Below, one piece after another: positions 37,590 to 46,108 of a DNA stretch of 64,000 bases; the stretch's first letter is position 1; each line of letters starts with the position of its first letter. This DNA is from Bradyrhizobium sp. WD16 (lineage in GTDB: Bacteria; Pseudomonadota; Alphaproteobacteria; Rhizobiales; Xanthobacteraceae). Below the pieces are notes generated by a model. The model saw only the letters and a list, made by a program, of their open reading frames with translations. It was not told the origin of the DNA and did not search any database. The DNA is taken from contig NZ_CP028908.1 of NCBI RefSeq assembly GCF_024181725.1, positions 3,709,501 to 3,773,500 of the forward strand, given 5' to 3'. The position numbers and the translations under genes are program-made.

Positions 37590-38588
37590 TCAGGGCCTGT
37601 GTTGATAGGAGGCGGGCAGATTGGCAAGGTCGTCCTTGAATCGCTCGGCCCAGCGGATCACATCCTCGATGCCCTCCTCGAGCGAGAGGCGGTCGCGCCA
37701 GGCCAGTGCCGTCCGCAACTTCGTGCTGTCCAGCATATAGGCCGTATCCTTGCCGGGCCGTTCGGGGCCGATCTCGACGTAGTCGTCAAATGGCTTGCCG
37801 AGACGCCTCAGGATCATCTCCACGAGGGTGCGGATCGAGACCAGTTCGTATCCCGAGATGTGATAGGTCTCGCCGGGTACGCCGCCGCGGGCGATCCGCA
37901 GCGTGGCATCGGCAACATCCGTCATGTGGATGAAGACCCGCACCGACTTGCCGCCGCCATCGAGCCGCAACCGGCCTCCGCCCATTGCCGCGAGGATCGT
38001 CCGTGGCACGATGCGATAGAGCTGCTGGCCGGGGCCGTAGACATTGGCGGCACGGGTGAATACCACCGGGAAGCCGTAGTTGGCGAAGTAGGTTCGCAGA
38101 CTCATGTCGCCGGCGGCGCGCGACACGGCATAGGGGGTCGACGGATTGAACGGCGCGTCCTCCCGCACCCAGCCGTCGGTGGAGCCGTAGACCTCCGGCG
38201 TGGTGACGTGGACATAGCGCTCCAGCCCGTCATAGCGGCGGAGCATCTCATGCAGGCGGACAGCGGAGACCACATTGGTCATCATCCAGTGGTCGGGATG
38301 AAGCCAGCTCTCGCCCACCATGCTCTGGGCGGCGAAATTGACCACGTGGGTCGGCCGTTCACGCCGGATCAGCGCCTCGAGAGCCTCGAGGTCGTGATTG
38401 AGATCGATGCGCTGGAAGCGAACCTTGCCCGGCCGCGGCTGCCACTTGTATGGCAGCAAGGCCGGATGGGCTTCATCAGACCGGCTGGTTGCCAGCACCT
38501 CGCAGCCGAGCGCCGCCAGATGATCCGCGAAGGTCGCGCCCGAAAACGAGTTCGAGCCGAGGATCAGGTATTTTTCACGCCCCGCCAT
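37590..38588 (-). CDS. Extended SDR, GDP-mannose/dTDP-glucose 4,6-dehydratase-like
   Basis: 332 residues from MAGREKYLILGSNSFSG (a GTG one codon earlier is possible). NAD-binding LGSNSFSGATFADHL, Thr/Glu in TTPEVYG (near 125) and the catalytic motif PYAVSRAAGD: Tyr is present but the usual Lys of YxxxK is Arg (coding CGC at this site). VVFTRAANVYGPGQQLY is well conserved. It probably acts on the nucleotide-activated sugar made by this operon. 46 bp upstream of the transketolase N gene. Confidence 0.78.
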   Translation of the reverse strand: MAGREKYLILGSNSFSGATFADHLAALGCEVLATSRSDEAHPALLPYKWQPRPGKVRFQRIDLNHDLEALEALIRRERPTHVVNFAAQSMVGESWLHPDHWMMTNVVSAVRLHEMLRRYDGLERYVHVTTPEVYGSTDGWVREDAPFNPSTPYAVSRAAGDMSLRTYFANYGFPVVFTRAANVYGPGQQLYRIVPRTILAAMGGGRLRLDGGGKSVRVFIHMTDVADATLRIARGGVPGETYHISGYELVSIRTLVEMILRRLGKPFDDYVEIGPERPGKDTAYMLDSTKLRTALAWRDRLSLEEGIEDVIRWAERFKDDLANLPASYQHRP

Positions 38589-38601
38589 CACAACCCGTCG
38601 A

Positions 38602-39216
38602 TCAATTCGTTGCCGCTGGCGGGGCCACGATGTCGCCGCGCCGGCTGTAGAGCCATTGCATGATCATATGACCGACGATCATCTGCGCGTCTTCGGAAAT
38701 CTGCATGTCCTGGATCGGGAAGTGGATCGAGACGTCGGCGAGGTCCTTGGCCTTGCCGCCATTGTAGCCGAGCAGGGCGTAGCTCGTCATGCCGATCCGG
38801 CGGGCTTCGTCGAGACCGCGCAGGATATTGGCGGAATTGCCGGAGCCCGACAGGGCTACCAGCACATCGCCGCGCCGCGCCTGGACTGCGAGTTGCAGCG
38901 AGAAGACCTGGTCGTAGCCCTCGTCGTTGGCAAGACAGGTGAGCACCGACGGGTTGGCCGCCAGCGACTGCACCCGCAGGCCCGAGCCCGCGAGTTTTGA
39001 GACCGCATACAGGAAGTCGTTGGCGAGATGGTTGGCGTTGCCACCGCTGCCGCCATTGCCCATGAAGAACACCTGCCGGCCGGTCAGCCAGCAGTCATGG
39101 AATTCGTGCGCCAGCCGTTCCACCGGCGACCAGTCAAAACCTTGCAGCAGGGCGCTCAGCCGCTTCGAATAGTCGGTGAACAATCCGGTCGGGGTCGTAA
39201 ACGCATGCGCATTCAT
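38602..39216 (-). CDS. SIS-domain sugar isomerase, GmhA-like
   Basis: 204 residues from MNAHAFTTPTGLFTDYSK; ATG at 39216 has GGGAGGTGG upstream and overlaps the next SDR gene's stop (ATGA). FFMGNGGSGGNANHLAND (near 49) is the phosphosugar loop with active-site Ser/Asn/His, and ALSGSGNSANIL (near 113) the second SIS motif. It resembles GmhA but differs at several core positions, so it may isomerise sedoheptulose 7-phosphate or another ketose phosphate. This is the second such gene in the window. Confidence 0.83.
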   Translation of the reverse strand: MNAHAFTTPTGLFTDYSKRLSALLQGFDWSPVERLAHEFHDCWLTGRQVFFMGNGGSGGNANHLANDFLYAVSKLAGSGLRVQSLAANPSVLTCLANDEGYDQVFSLQLAVQARRGDVLVALSGSGNSANILRGLDEARRIGMTSYALLGYNGGKAKDLADVSIHFPIQDMQISEDAQMIVGHMIMQWLYSRRGDIVAPPAATN

Positions 39217-40151
39217 TTCACCACCTCCCGCTCCATCCACTTCAGATTGTACCAGCGGTCGTCGTTGCTGAGGCGGCCCTGGGCGTGCATGCCGATCAGT
39301 TCCCGGATGGCGTCGTCGACCGTTTTCCTGGGTCGAAAGCCGGTGGCGAGCAGCCGGTCGGAATTGACGCGATAGCTTCGCGGATCGTTGGAGGGCGTGA
39401 CCACGATCTCCGCCTTGACGTGATCGGCGACCATCTTCGCGATCTCGAGGATCGAGATATTCTCAAATCCGGCATTGTAGATGCCGGTATGTTCGGGATG
39501 GTCGAGCAGGAACAGATACAGATCGGTGATGTCGTCGATGTGAATGTTGGGCCGCGTCTGGTCGCCTCCGAACACGGTGATGCGACCGTTGAGCAGCGCC
39601 TGCATGGTCAGCATGTTGACGGAGACATCGAGCCGCTGGCGCGGCGAGTAGCCGCAGACGGTGGCCGGGCGCACGATCTGCACCACCATGTCGTCCTTGT
39701 AGGACAGCATGATCCGTTCCGCGCACATCTTGGTCTTGTTGTATTCCGAGATCGGCAGCAGTTCGAGGTCCTCGGTGACCTGCTCCTCTTCCTTCACGCC
39801 ATAGACGCTGCCGGAGGAGGCGTAGATGAAGCGCTCGACGCCGGCGCGCCTGGCGCGGTCGGCAAGCTGCATGGTGGCGAGACAGCTGATCTCCCAGGTC
39901 AGTTTGGGGTCGAGATCGCCGCAGGGATCGTTGGCAACGCTCGAGAGGTGAATGATGGCGTCGACGCCGGAGAGATCGATCTCGTCCGTGTTGCGGACGT
40001 CGCCGCGCACGACCGACAGATCGGGATGGGGATCGAGAAAATTGCCGAACCACATGATGTCGAAGGCGACCACCTGATGGCCGGCCTTCAAGAGCTTCGG
40101 CACGAGCACACTGCCCTTGTATCCGCACGCGCCGGTGACGAAAATCTTCAT
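39213..40151 (-). CDS. NAD-dependent epimerase/dehydratase (extended SDR)
   Basis: 312 residues. VTGACGYKGSVLVPKLL (near 5), YASSGSVYG (near 122) and EYNKTKMCAE (Tyr/Lys near 145-149) give the full catalytic set. PRQRLDVSVNMLTMQAL suggests the group that acts on NDP-heptose or NDP-hexose in capsule clusters. Epimerase versus dehydratase cannot be decided by eye. Starts within a 4-bp overlap with the nucleotidyltransferase gene and overlaps the SIS gene downstream. Confidence 0.83.
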   Translation of the reverse strand: MKIFVTGACGYKGSVLVPKLLKAGHQVVAFDIMWFGNFLDPHPDLSVVRGDVRNTDEIDLSGVDAIIHLSSVANDPCGDLDPKLTWEISCLATMQLADRARRAGVERFIYASSGSVYGVKEEEQVTEDLELLPISEYNKTKMCAERIMLSYKDDMVVQIVRPATVCGYSPRQRLDVSVNMLTMQALLNGRITVFGGDQTRPNIHIDDITDLYLFLLDHPEHTGIYNAGFENISILEIAKMVADHVKAEIVVTPSNDPRSYRVNSDRLLATGFRPRKTVDDAIRELIGMHAQGRLSNDDRWYNLKWMEREVVK

Positions 40152-40939
40152 TCCAGCCCCCTCGTCGGCAAGTCGCCAGACCCGCTCCCTGATCGTGTTT
40201 CAAGCAATCCGGCGCGCTGTTTTGGCTTAAACTCCACCTCGGCCCGGCGCAAGCTTGCGTTGCTGCCGATGTCACGGTGGTATCCATCTGTTTCCACGCA
40301 GAGGATGCGGCCGAGAAAGCGTGGGATCACGTCGGTCGACAGGTCGACGAAGGGCCTGCCCAGCGCGGTAATGGCGTCGATCAGTTCGGGCTCGCAGACA
40401 TACACCGCGCCGTTGGCGAGATTGCCCGGCGGGCTTTCGACCTTCTCGTGGAAAGCGATGACGTTTTGCCGGGCGTCCAGCTCAAGGATGCCGCAGGACC
40501 GGGGGCTGTCGGTGCGAAAGCCCAGCATGGTGAGCACATGGCCCGGCGGGCGCCCCCGATGTGCGCGCAACAGGCCGACGACATCGAAGTCGGTGAGATT
40601 GTCGGCATGGGCGAGAAGGAACGGCTCGCCTTGCAACCAGGCCCTGTTGGCGAGCACGGTGCCTCCGGTGCCGAGCAATTCGCGCTCGTGAACGAGGTCA
40701 ACCCTGGAGGCGAAGGGTGAGGCGGCGACGTGGTCGCGAACCTGGTCGGCCAGCCAATGGGTGTTGAGGAGGACGCGGTCGATCCCGGCCGCAAACAGCA
40801 AGTCGAACCAGTAGTCCAGCAGCGGCCGACCATGGATCGGGACGAGGCACTTCGGGGTGTGGACGGTGAGGGGGTGAAGGCGGGTTCCGAGGCCGGCCGC
40901 GAGCAGGAGGGCGCGCATCGCGTTGCGCCTCTCAATCAT
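40148..40939 (-). CDS. Sugar-1-phosphate nucleotidyltransferase (HddC/RmlA-like)
   Basis: 263 residues from MIERRNAMRALLLAAG; MRALLL at 40918 is an alternative start. Pyrophosphorylase signature LLLAAGLGTRLHPLT then TPKCLVPIHGRPLL (Lys of the donor site), and FLLAHADNLTDFDV for the metal site. HddC transfers GMP to heptose 1-phosphate; the fold also serves glucose and mannose. With the kinase/nucleotidyltransferase upstream, the operon holds two possible activating enzymes. Overlaps the upstream gene by 8 bp. Confidence 0.83.
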   Translation of the reverse strand: MIERRNAMRALLLAAGLGTRLHPLTVHTPKCLVPIHGRPLLDYWFDLLFAAGIDRVLLNTHWLADQVRDHVAASPFASRVDLVHERELLGTGGTVLANRAWLQGEPFLLAHADNLTDFDVVGLLRAHRGRPPGHVLTMLGFRTDSPRSCGILELDARQNVIAFHEKVESPPGNLANGAVYVCEPELIDAITALGRPFVDLSTDVIPRFLGRILCVETDGYHRDIGSNASLRRAEVEFKPKQRAGLLETRSGSGSGDLPTRGLE

Positions 40940-42494
40940 GGCTGAAGCCGGTCTCGTCGATTTCAGCGACGAGCTCGGCTGTCGTGAGCGGTAAATTGCC
41001 GACGCGGGAGACCTGCAGCGCCGCGGCGAGAGCCCCGACATAGGAACTCTGCCAGATATCGGCGCCGGCGCGAAGCGCCATCGCCGATCCCATGAAGAAG
41101 CTGTCGCCCGCGCCGGAGACGTCCTTGGGCGATGGATTGAAGGCCTGCAGTCGATCCGTGATCAGCCCACCATCGCCCGCGCTGTTGATCAGCGCGCCCT
41201 CGGCCCCCATCGTCACGACAAGGTGGGTCGCGCCTGCGCGATCGATCAACTGCTCGCTGATGGCGGCAAGACCGGACGTGAAGTCGTTGAGCGCCACGCG
41301 GGCTTCGTGCTCGGTCGGGGTAAGCAACGTCATGCCCTTGAAACGGGAGACGTCGCCGATCTGGGACGAGGTCTGGCTGTCGGCGGCCATCATCACCCTG
41401 CGAGCCCGCGCGCGCTCCGAGATCGCATCGACCAGATCCTGCGGCAGGCAGCCGTAATTGAAGCAGGAGAACAGCAGCAGGTCGCTCGACGAGAGCGCGT
41501 CATCGACGGCCGCGAGGATGCTGCGCTGAATGTCGAGGTCGGCGGCGTGCTGGCGCAGGTGGTTGACGCGCAGCAGCGTCTTGTTCAGGGCGCGGAAGCG
41601 CTGCTTGCGGGTGGTTGGGCGGGTCTCGTCGACGAAATAATCGCAACGAACGCCATGCTCCTCGAGGGTGTCACGAGTGAACCGCGCCGCCGCATCATTG
41701 CCGACCAGGGTAAAAAAGCGAACGTCGGCGCCGAGGCCGTGGGCGTGGGCGGCGACCCCACCGGCACCGCCGACGAAGGTCTTGGTCACCAGCGGTGTGA
41801 CGACGATCGTGGGATCCTCCTGCGACATGCCGATCGGATCGCAGGTGACATATTCGTCGACGATGAGGTCGCCGATGACCATCACGCGCATGCCGGCGAG
41901 CTTGCCGAGGATTGCCTTGAGATTGAAGATGTCGAAGCCGTGTCGCCGCGGGAAGTCCAGCGGCTTGCGGATGGTGGAAAGGTCGGGATGCACATAATCC
42001 CGCTCCAGCAGCGACAAGGATGCGAAGCGCAACTCGCCTGAGCTGAAGACCAGGCGGCCGCCATAGCTCTCGACAGCCGTCTGTTCGGGGTTGAACCTGG
42101 TTTCGAATTCCTTGCCCTTGACGACGACGTTCGGGCGCAGGCTTTCGATGAAGGCCTCGCTACTGCTTTCGAGCTGGACCGCGTGGGTGACCAGCGCGAT
42201 CGACCGGACGTTCTCCAGCCGCATCTCCTGCGGCAGCGTGACGCCCGGCGAACCGTCGGGATTGACCCCGACGACCAGGATATCGGCTTGCTCGGCGGCG
42301 AATTTCAGCAGCCTGAGGTGTCCGGGATGAACGACATTGAAGTTGCCGGAAACGAAGGCGATGGACTGCCCGTCGTCGCAGCCGGCCCGAATGGCCCGCG
42401 ATGCGGCATGGCTCCGCGTGTCGCCGGAACAATGGTCCAAGAAATCCGCCCCAACTCGCCCCCGATGGTGGAGATTGCAATCAATGGTTGCCAA
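40932..42494 (-). CDS. Domain-swapped HldE-like protein: nucleotidyltransferase then PfkB kinase
   Basis: Up to 520 residues. The N-terminal domain (about 45-180) is cytidylyltransferase-like, with FVSGNFNVVHPGHLRLL keeping the HxGH motif but Asn for the usual Asp; the C-terminal domain (about 195-515) is PfkB kinase-like, with MVIGDLIVDEYVTCDPIG and DVSGAGDSFFMGSAM. This is the reverse of the order in HldE at 9714-11183. The frame opens with TTG at 42494; a possible promoter (TTGACT near 42500, CAATCT 18 bp on) overlaps that codon, so the real start may be 20-40 codons further in. First gene of the long minus-strand operon. Likely substrates: heptose 7-phosphate and heptose 1-phosphate. Confidence 0.82.
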   Translation of the reverse strand: MATIDCNLHHRGRVGADFLDHCSGDTRSHAASRAIRAGCDDGQSIAFVSGNFNVVHPGHLRLLKFAAEQADILVVGVNPDGSPGVTLPQEMRLENVRSIALVTHAVQLESSSEAFIESLRPNVVVKGKEFETRFNPEQTAVESYGGRLVFSSGELRFASLSLLERDYVHPDLSTIRKPLDFPRRHGFDIFNLKAILGKLAGMRVMVIGDLIVDEYVTCDPIGMSQEDPTIVVTPLVTKTFVGGAGGVAAHAHGLGADVRFFTLVGNDAAARFTRDTLEEHGVRCDYFVDETRPTTRKQRFRALNKTLLRVNHLRQHAADLDIQRSILAAVDDALSSSDLLLFSCFNYGCLPQDLVDAISERARARRVMMAADSQTSSQIGDVSRFKGMTLLTPTEHEARVALNDFTSGLAAISEQLIDRAGATHLVVTMGAEGALINSAGDGGLITDRLQAFNPSPKDVSGAGDSFFMGSAMALRAGADIWQSSYVGALAAALQVSRVGNLPLTTAELVAEIDETGFSHD

Positions 42495-42718
42495 AAGTCA
42501 AGGTTTTCAGGCGTCGTTGATCATGGAGGCTAAGCAAGTGGAATATCTATGGATTCTGATGACGCTTCGGCGACGGGCTGGTCTGCGGAGCACGCTTCGG
42601 CATCCCTCCGCGGTGTGTGGGTAAACAGGCGTTTCGATTGCGCAGGATATCTCTCGAATCGGCCCCACCTCAGGCCGGCCGTTGTGAGGCCGCTCGGCCG
42701 GGGAGGGGCGGCGCCAAT

Positions 42719-42794
42719 CTAGTGTCCTGTCTCCGAATTACCGCTCCATTTGCCTCACCCTCGCACGGTCATTCGGAGACATAAAGGACACTAG
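42719..42794 (-). repeat. Hairpin element family A, inverted, copy 1 (cluster 3)
   Basis: Outer stem CTAGTGTCCT/AGGACACTAG, ATAA bulge on the right, inner stem with the same single mismatch as the cluster 2 copy. Confidence 0.95.
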
Positions 42795-42807
42795 CAAAAT
42801 CAAAGCG

Positions 42808-42886
42808 CTAGTGTGGCTTATGTCTCGCAATTGCCGACGACAGACTGGCCGCAAAGGCGGTAGGCAATTGCGAGACGCCACACTAG
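42808..42886 (-). repeat. Hairpin element family D, inverted, copy 1 (cluster 3)
   Basis: Joined to A by CAAAATCAAAGCG, the reverse complement of the D-A linker. The loop reads CGACGACAGACTGGCCGC..., and the left inner arm ATTGCCGAC no longer pairs fully with GTAGGCAAT. Confidence 0.95.
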
Positions 42887-42957
42887 TGTCCTGTCTCCGA
42901 ATTACCGCTTCATTTGCCTCACTCTCGCACGGTAATTCGGAGACATCAGGACACTAG
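42883..42957 (-). repeat. Hairpin element family A, inverted, copy 2 (cluster 3)
   Basis: Shares CTAG at 42883-42886 with the preceding D element. Inner stem GTCTCCGAATTACCG is perfectly paired here, so it is not an exact duplicate of copy 1. Confidence 0.95.
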
Positions 42958-42970
42958 CAAAATCAAAGCG

Positions 42971-43049
42971 CTAGTGTGGCTTATGTCTCGCAATTGCCGA
43001 CGACAGACTGGCCGCAAAGGCGGTAGGCAATTGCGAGACGCCACACTAG
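42971..43049 (-). repeat. Hairpin element family D, inverted, copy 2 (cluster 3)
   Basis: Same linker and same loop variant as D copy 1 in this cluster, so the D-A module occurs twice in tandem. Confidence 0.95.
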
Positions 43050-43123
43050 TGTGGTGGATCTGACGCTCGTTTCAGTATTGCAGCGAGTTCTTCGAACGAG
43101 CGTCAGATCCAAAACCACACTAG
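43046..43123 (+). repeat. Hairpin element family B (cluster 3)
   Basis: Shares CTAG at 43046-43049 with the preceding D element; sequence as in cluster 1. Confidence 0.95.
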
Positions 43124-43137
43124 AATCATGATCATTG

Positions 43138-43213
43138 CTAGTGTCCCCTTGTTTCCAACGTTCGTATGAGCGCCTGCTGCAATGGCATACGAACGTTGGA
43201 AACAGGACACTAG
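43138..43213 (+). repeat. Hairpin element family C (cluster 3)
   Basis: Joined to B by AATCATGATCATTG, a 14-bp variant of the B-C linker. Ends 53 bp before the LptF-like start codon. Confidence 0.95.
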
Positions 43214-43266
43214 ATGGCGGCGAGGTACGAATTGCGTCCTGTGCTGCCGCGCAATATATTGCGGCC

Positions 43267-44523
43267 ATGCATGAGGTTCAGATCCGTCGCGGAGCGCCGG
43301 CTCCGCGCAACGATACGCGACGCGATGGCACGGGGTTCGGAGCGCGTCTGCGGGCGCTCGCAAATGTCGGGGCGATCGACGGCTACGTCATCAAAATCAC
43401 GCTGGCGTCATTCCTGATCGTGCTGATCTCGCTGACCGGGGTGATCTGGATCACCCAGGCGCTGCGCAATATCGACCTGATGACCAGCCAGGGACAAACC
43501 ATCCTGGTCTTTCTCGGCATTTCCGGTCTTGCGATACCGCTGCTGATGTCGATCATCGCTCCGATCGCACTTCTGGTCGCGGTGATGCACACGCTGAACC
43601 GCCTGGGCACCGACTCGGAAGTGATCGTGATCAGCGCCGCGGGGATCCCGCCGCTGCGGTTCCTGCGGCCCTTTCTGCTGGCGACTGTGGCGGTCTGTTT
43701 CATGATCGCCTTCATCTCGCTTTTTTTGGCGCCGGAATGTCTGAGGGCGCTGCGCCGCTGGAACACCCAGCTCGGCGCCGACGTGGTCGCCAATGTCATC
43801 CAGCCGGGCCAGTTCATCAAACTCGACAAGCTCACCTTGCGCATCAAGGAGCGGCTGCCCGGCAACGTGTTGCACGGGCTCTTCATCGACGACCGCCGCG
43901 ATCCGCAGCAGCGCGTCAACATCGTTGCTGATCGGGGCACGGTCGAGACCAATAGCCGCGGTTCATTCCTCATTCTGGAAGACGGCAATCTTCAGCGTTT
44001 CGAAAACGGCCAGCGCGACCCGGCGCTGGTCGCGTTCAAAAGCTACGCCTTCGACCTCTCGGCGTTTTCGAATCCCAATCCCAGTATCATTTACAACGTT
44101 CACGAGCGTCTGACGCCCGAATTGCTGTCTCCGCCACCCGATGTCACGGCAAGTGCGACGGATCTGCGCGAGTTCCGGACTGAATTTCACGACCGGCTGT
44201 TTGCGCCGCTGTATCCGGTGGTCTTTGCGCTGCTCGCCTTCGCATTTCTCGGCATGCCTCGAACCACCCGGCAAAGCCGCAATTTTGCGGTCTCGGCCAT
44301 GCTGCTGACCGTACTGGTGGTTCGTATCGCCGGTTTCGCCTGCACGACGCTGGCGACCAATCATCCTGTCGCGATCGTGGTGCAGTATGCGATCCTGGCG
44401 ATCGTCGGGGGGCTTAGCCTCGTGATGATCCTGCGCGGCGTCATCGTCGAGGCGCCCGCAAGCTTGATGGAAGGCCTCCTGTCCATGGGGCAGCGGTTCG
44501 TGCCGGCAAGGATGCGGGCGTAA
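43267..44523 (+). CDS. LptF/LptG family LPS export permease
   Basis: 418 residues. LptF/LptG permeases work with the LptB ATPase to pull LPS from the inner membrane into the Lpt bridge. Pattern: first membrane segment in DGYVIKITLASFLIVLISLT (about 39-60) followed by LMTSQGQTILVFLGISG, two more segments, a periplasmic beta-jellyroll region (about 145-310) and three C-terminal segments. The sequence is closer to LptF than LptG by its opening. No second permease or LptB gene is adjacent, so it is an orphan copy here. ATG at 43267 gives about 35 residues before the first segment. A hairpin repeat cluster lies just upstream. Confidence 0.85.
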   Translation: MHEVQIRRGAPAPRNDTRRDGTGFGARLRALANVGAIDGYVIKITLASFLIVLISLTGVIWITQALRNIDLMTSQGQTILVFLGISGLAIPLLMSIIAPIALLVAVMHTLNRLGTDSEVIVISAAGIPPLRFLRPFLLATVAVCFMIAFISLFLAPECLRALRRWNTQLGADVVANVIQPGQFIKLDKLTLRIKERLPGNVLHGLFIDDRRDPQQRVNIVADRGTVETNSRGSFLILEDGNLQRFENGQRDPALVAFKSYAFDLSAFSNPNPSIIYNVHERLTPELLSPPPDVTASATDLREFRTEFHDRLFAPLYPVVFALLAFAFLGMPRTTRQSRNFAVSAMLLTVLVVRIAGFACTTLATNHPVAIVVQYAILAIVGGLSLVMILRGVIVEAPASLMEGLLSMGQRFVPARMRA

Positions 44524-44551
44524 TCGGCGGGAGGAGCGCCCGTAACGGCGG

Positions 44552-46108
44552 TCAATGGCCCTTCGCGGCGGCGGGGTGCCGCAGGTCGGCGCGGCTGCAG
44601 TCGGCCGGCGGAATGAAATGATAGACGTAGGTGAACGTCTTGGGCTTGAGCGTTCGCCGCAGCGGCAGCGTGACGCTTCGCTCGGGCGTCGGCGGCAGGC
44701 CGAACAGGTAGTTCTGCAAGTGGGATTGATACTCCGCGCTGCCATCCATCACGACGGCGCCCCCGGCGTTCAGCTTGTCGCGATCGAACCAGGCGGCGCC
44801 GGCGATGTCCCGATAGAAGAGGGCGGTGACCTGCGGGCCGGCCTCGATGCCGACACCATAGACTTTTTGCCGTCCGCCGATGAAATAGGCGGGCCCGCAC
44901 GGGAACTGCTTGTTCCAGTCTTCGAGGATGGCGTGCGCTCCGGCCTCGATCGGCTCCTGCATCGCACTGTGGCTGGCAAAGACGGTGTAGACGGTGGCGA
45001 CGATGACGCCGATGGCAAGATAAAGCCCGCCGAGAACCGCAATCAGCCGCCGCTCGGCCCAGGGACGCCAATCCCCAATCGGCCGCAAGAGCGGGGCGAG
45101 GCCCAGCGCGATCATCATCGCGTAAGGGGCACTGAAGCGGAAGATGTAATCGAGACCGGCGATCAGAACCAGAACGAGTAGCGCCGCCTGCATGGCGATG
45201 TTCATCGCCAGGATGACGCGGCGCTCGGCCTGCGCGTCGTGGTCGGTGCGCAAGGCGAGATTGCCCTGCTTGAGGCCGATCAGAGCGATGATGGCGCCGG
45301 GAAGCAGGAAGACGGCATGCCCGAGCAGAAGCTGACCAATATCAACCAGCCGCTTCCAGGCGCCGCCGGCCGGGGTGAAATGAGCGAGCCCGTAGCTCAC
45401 GGCCTGGCCATGCACCAGGACGGCGGCGACATGGGGGGCGACCAGCACGAGGCCCAGAGCGATGGCCGCATAGAGACCGGGCCGTCGCCACATGATGCGG
45501 AAGGAGGGCTCCACCACCATGGCGACGCCAAGGCCGGCGAGCAGGATGGCGGCATTATATTTCGTCAGGAGCGCGGCCGCCGACCAGGCGCCGAAGCCGA
45601 GCCAGTCTCGCCAACGGTTGGTGCGGGCGGCGCGCAAGCAGTAATAGACGATCGCCGGCCAGGAGGTGAGCTGGAGGATGTCGGCGTTGAGCGCGAAGGA
45701 CAGCGGGGCAAAGGCCAGATAGAAAGTCGTGCCGTAGAGCAGGGTGAACAGCCAGGCGCTCGAGCGTGGGCCGACCAGCCGCAGCACGGCGTGGAAATAG
45801 GCGAGGCCGATCGCCATCAGAATCTGATTGGCCAGGACCACTGCAACAGCGGAATGACCGAACAGCAGGTCGATGGCGCCGCCGATCCAGGCCATCATCG
45901 GCGGATGGTCGGGGGTCACCAGTGGAAAATGCCGCCCCCAGGCGATCAGCTCCCGGGTGTCATACATGGCGGTGGGAAAGGCGATGGCCGCCAGCGCCAC
46001 CGGCAGCAGCAGTACGAATGCCAGCACGGCGATCACTCGGCCGGGCAGCAGCGTCGGCGACGCCTCGTGGGTCACTTGGGCGGCTCCACCCGGGCGAGGT
46101 CGCCCCAT
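44552..46108 (-). CDS. GT39-family (ArnT/PMT-like) membrane glycosyltransferase
   Basis: 518 residues with about 12 membrane segments. LITPDHPPMMAWIGGAIDLL-type sequence near residue 50 is the polyprenyl-phosphate sugar binding loop of the PMT_2/ArnT fold, with the catalytic acidic residue in the preceding YDTRELIAWG loop. Such enzymes add a sugar from undecaprenyl-phosphate to lipid A or polymer on the periplasmic side. A soluble C-terminal tail (about 390-518) follows. Converges on the LptF-like gene with a 28-bp gap. Acceptor not determinable. Confidence 0.8.
   Translation of the reverse strand: MGRPRPGGAAQVTHEASPTLLPGRVIAVLAFVLLLPVALAAIAFPTAMYDTRELIAWGRHFPLVTPDHPPMMAWIGGAIDLLFGHSAVAVVLANQILMAIGLAYFHAVLRLVGPRSSAWLFTLLYGTTFYLAFAPLSFALNADILQLTSWPAIVYYCLRAARTNRWRDWLGFGAWSAAALLTKYNAAILLAGLGVAMVVEPSFRIMWRRPGLYAAIALGLVLVAPHVAAVLVHGQAVSYGLAHFTPAGGAWKRLVDIGQLLLGHAVFLLPGAIIALIGLKQGNLALRTDHDAQAERRVILAMNIAMQAALLVLVLIAGLDYIFRFSAPYAMMIALGLAPLLRPIGDWRPWAERRLIAVLGGLYLAIGVIVATVYTVFASHSAMQEPIEAGAHAILEDWNKQFPCGPAYFIGGRQKVYGVGIEAGPQVTALFYRDIAGAAWFDRDKLNAGGAVVMDGSAEYQSHLQNYLFGLPPTPERSVTLPLRRTLKPKTFTYVYHFIPPADCSRADLRHPAAAKGH

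Noticed and set aside
42719-43213. CRISPR array
   Set aside because: The repeats are long palindromes with differing families, shared ends and no regular unique spacers; no cas genes are nearby.
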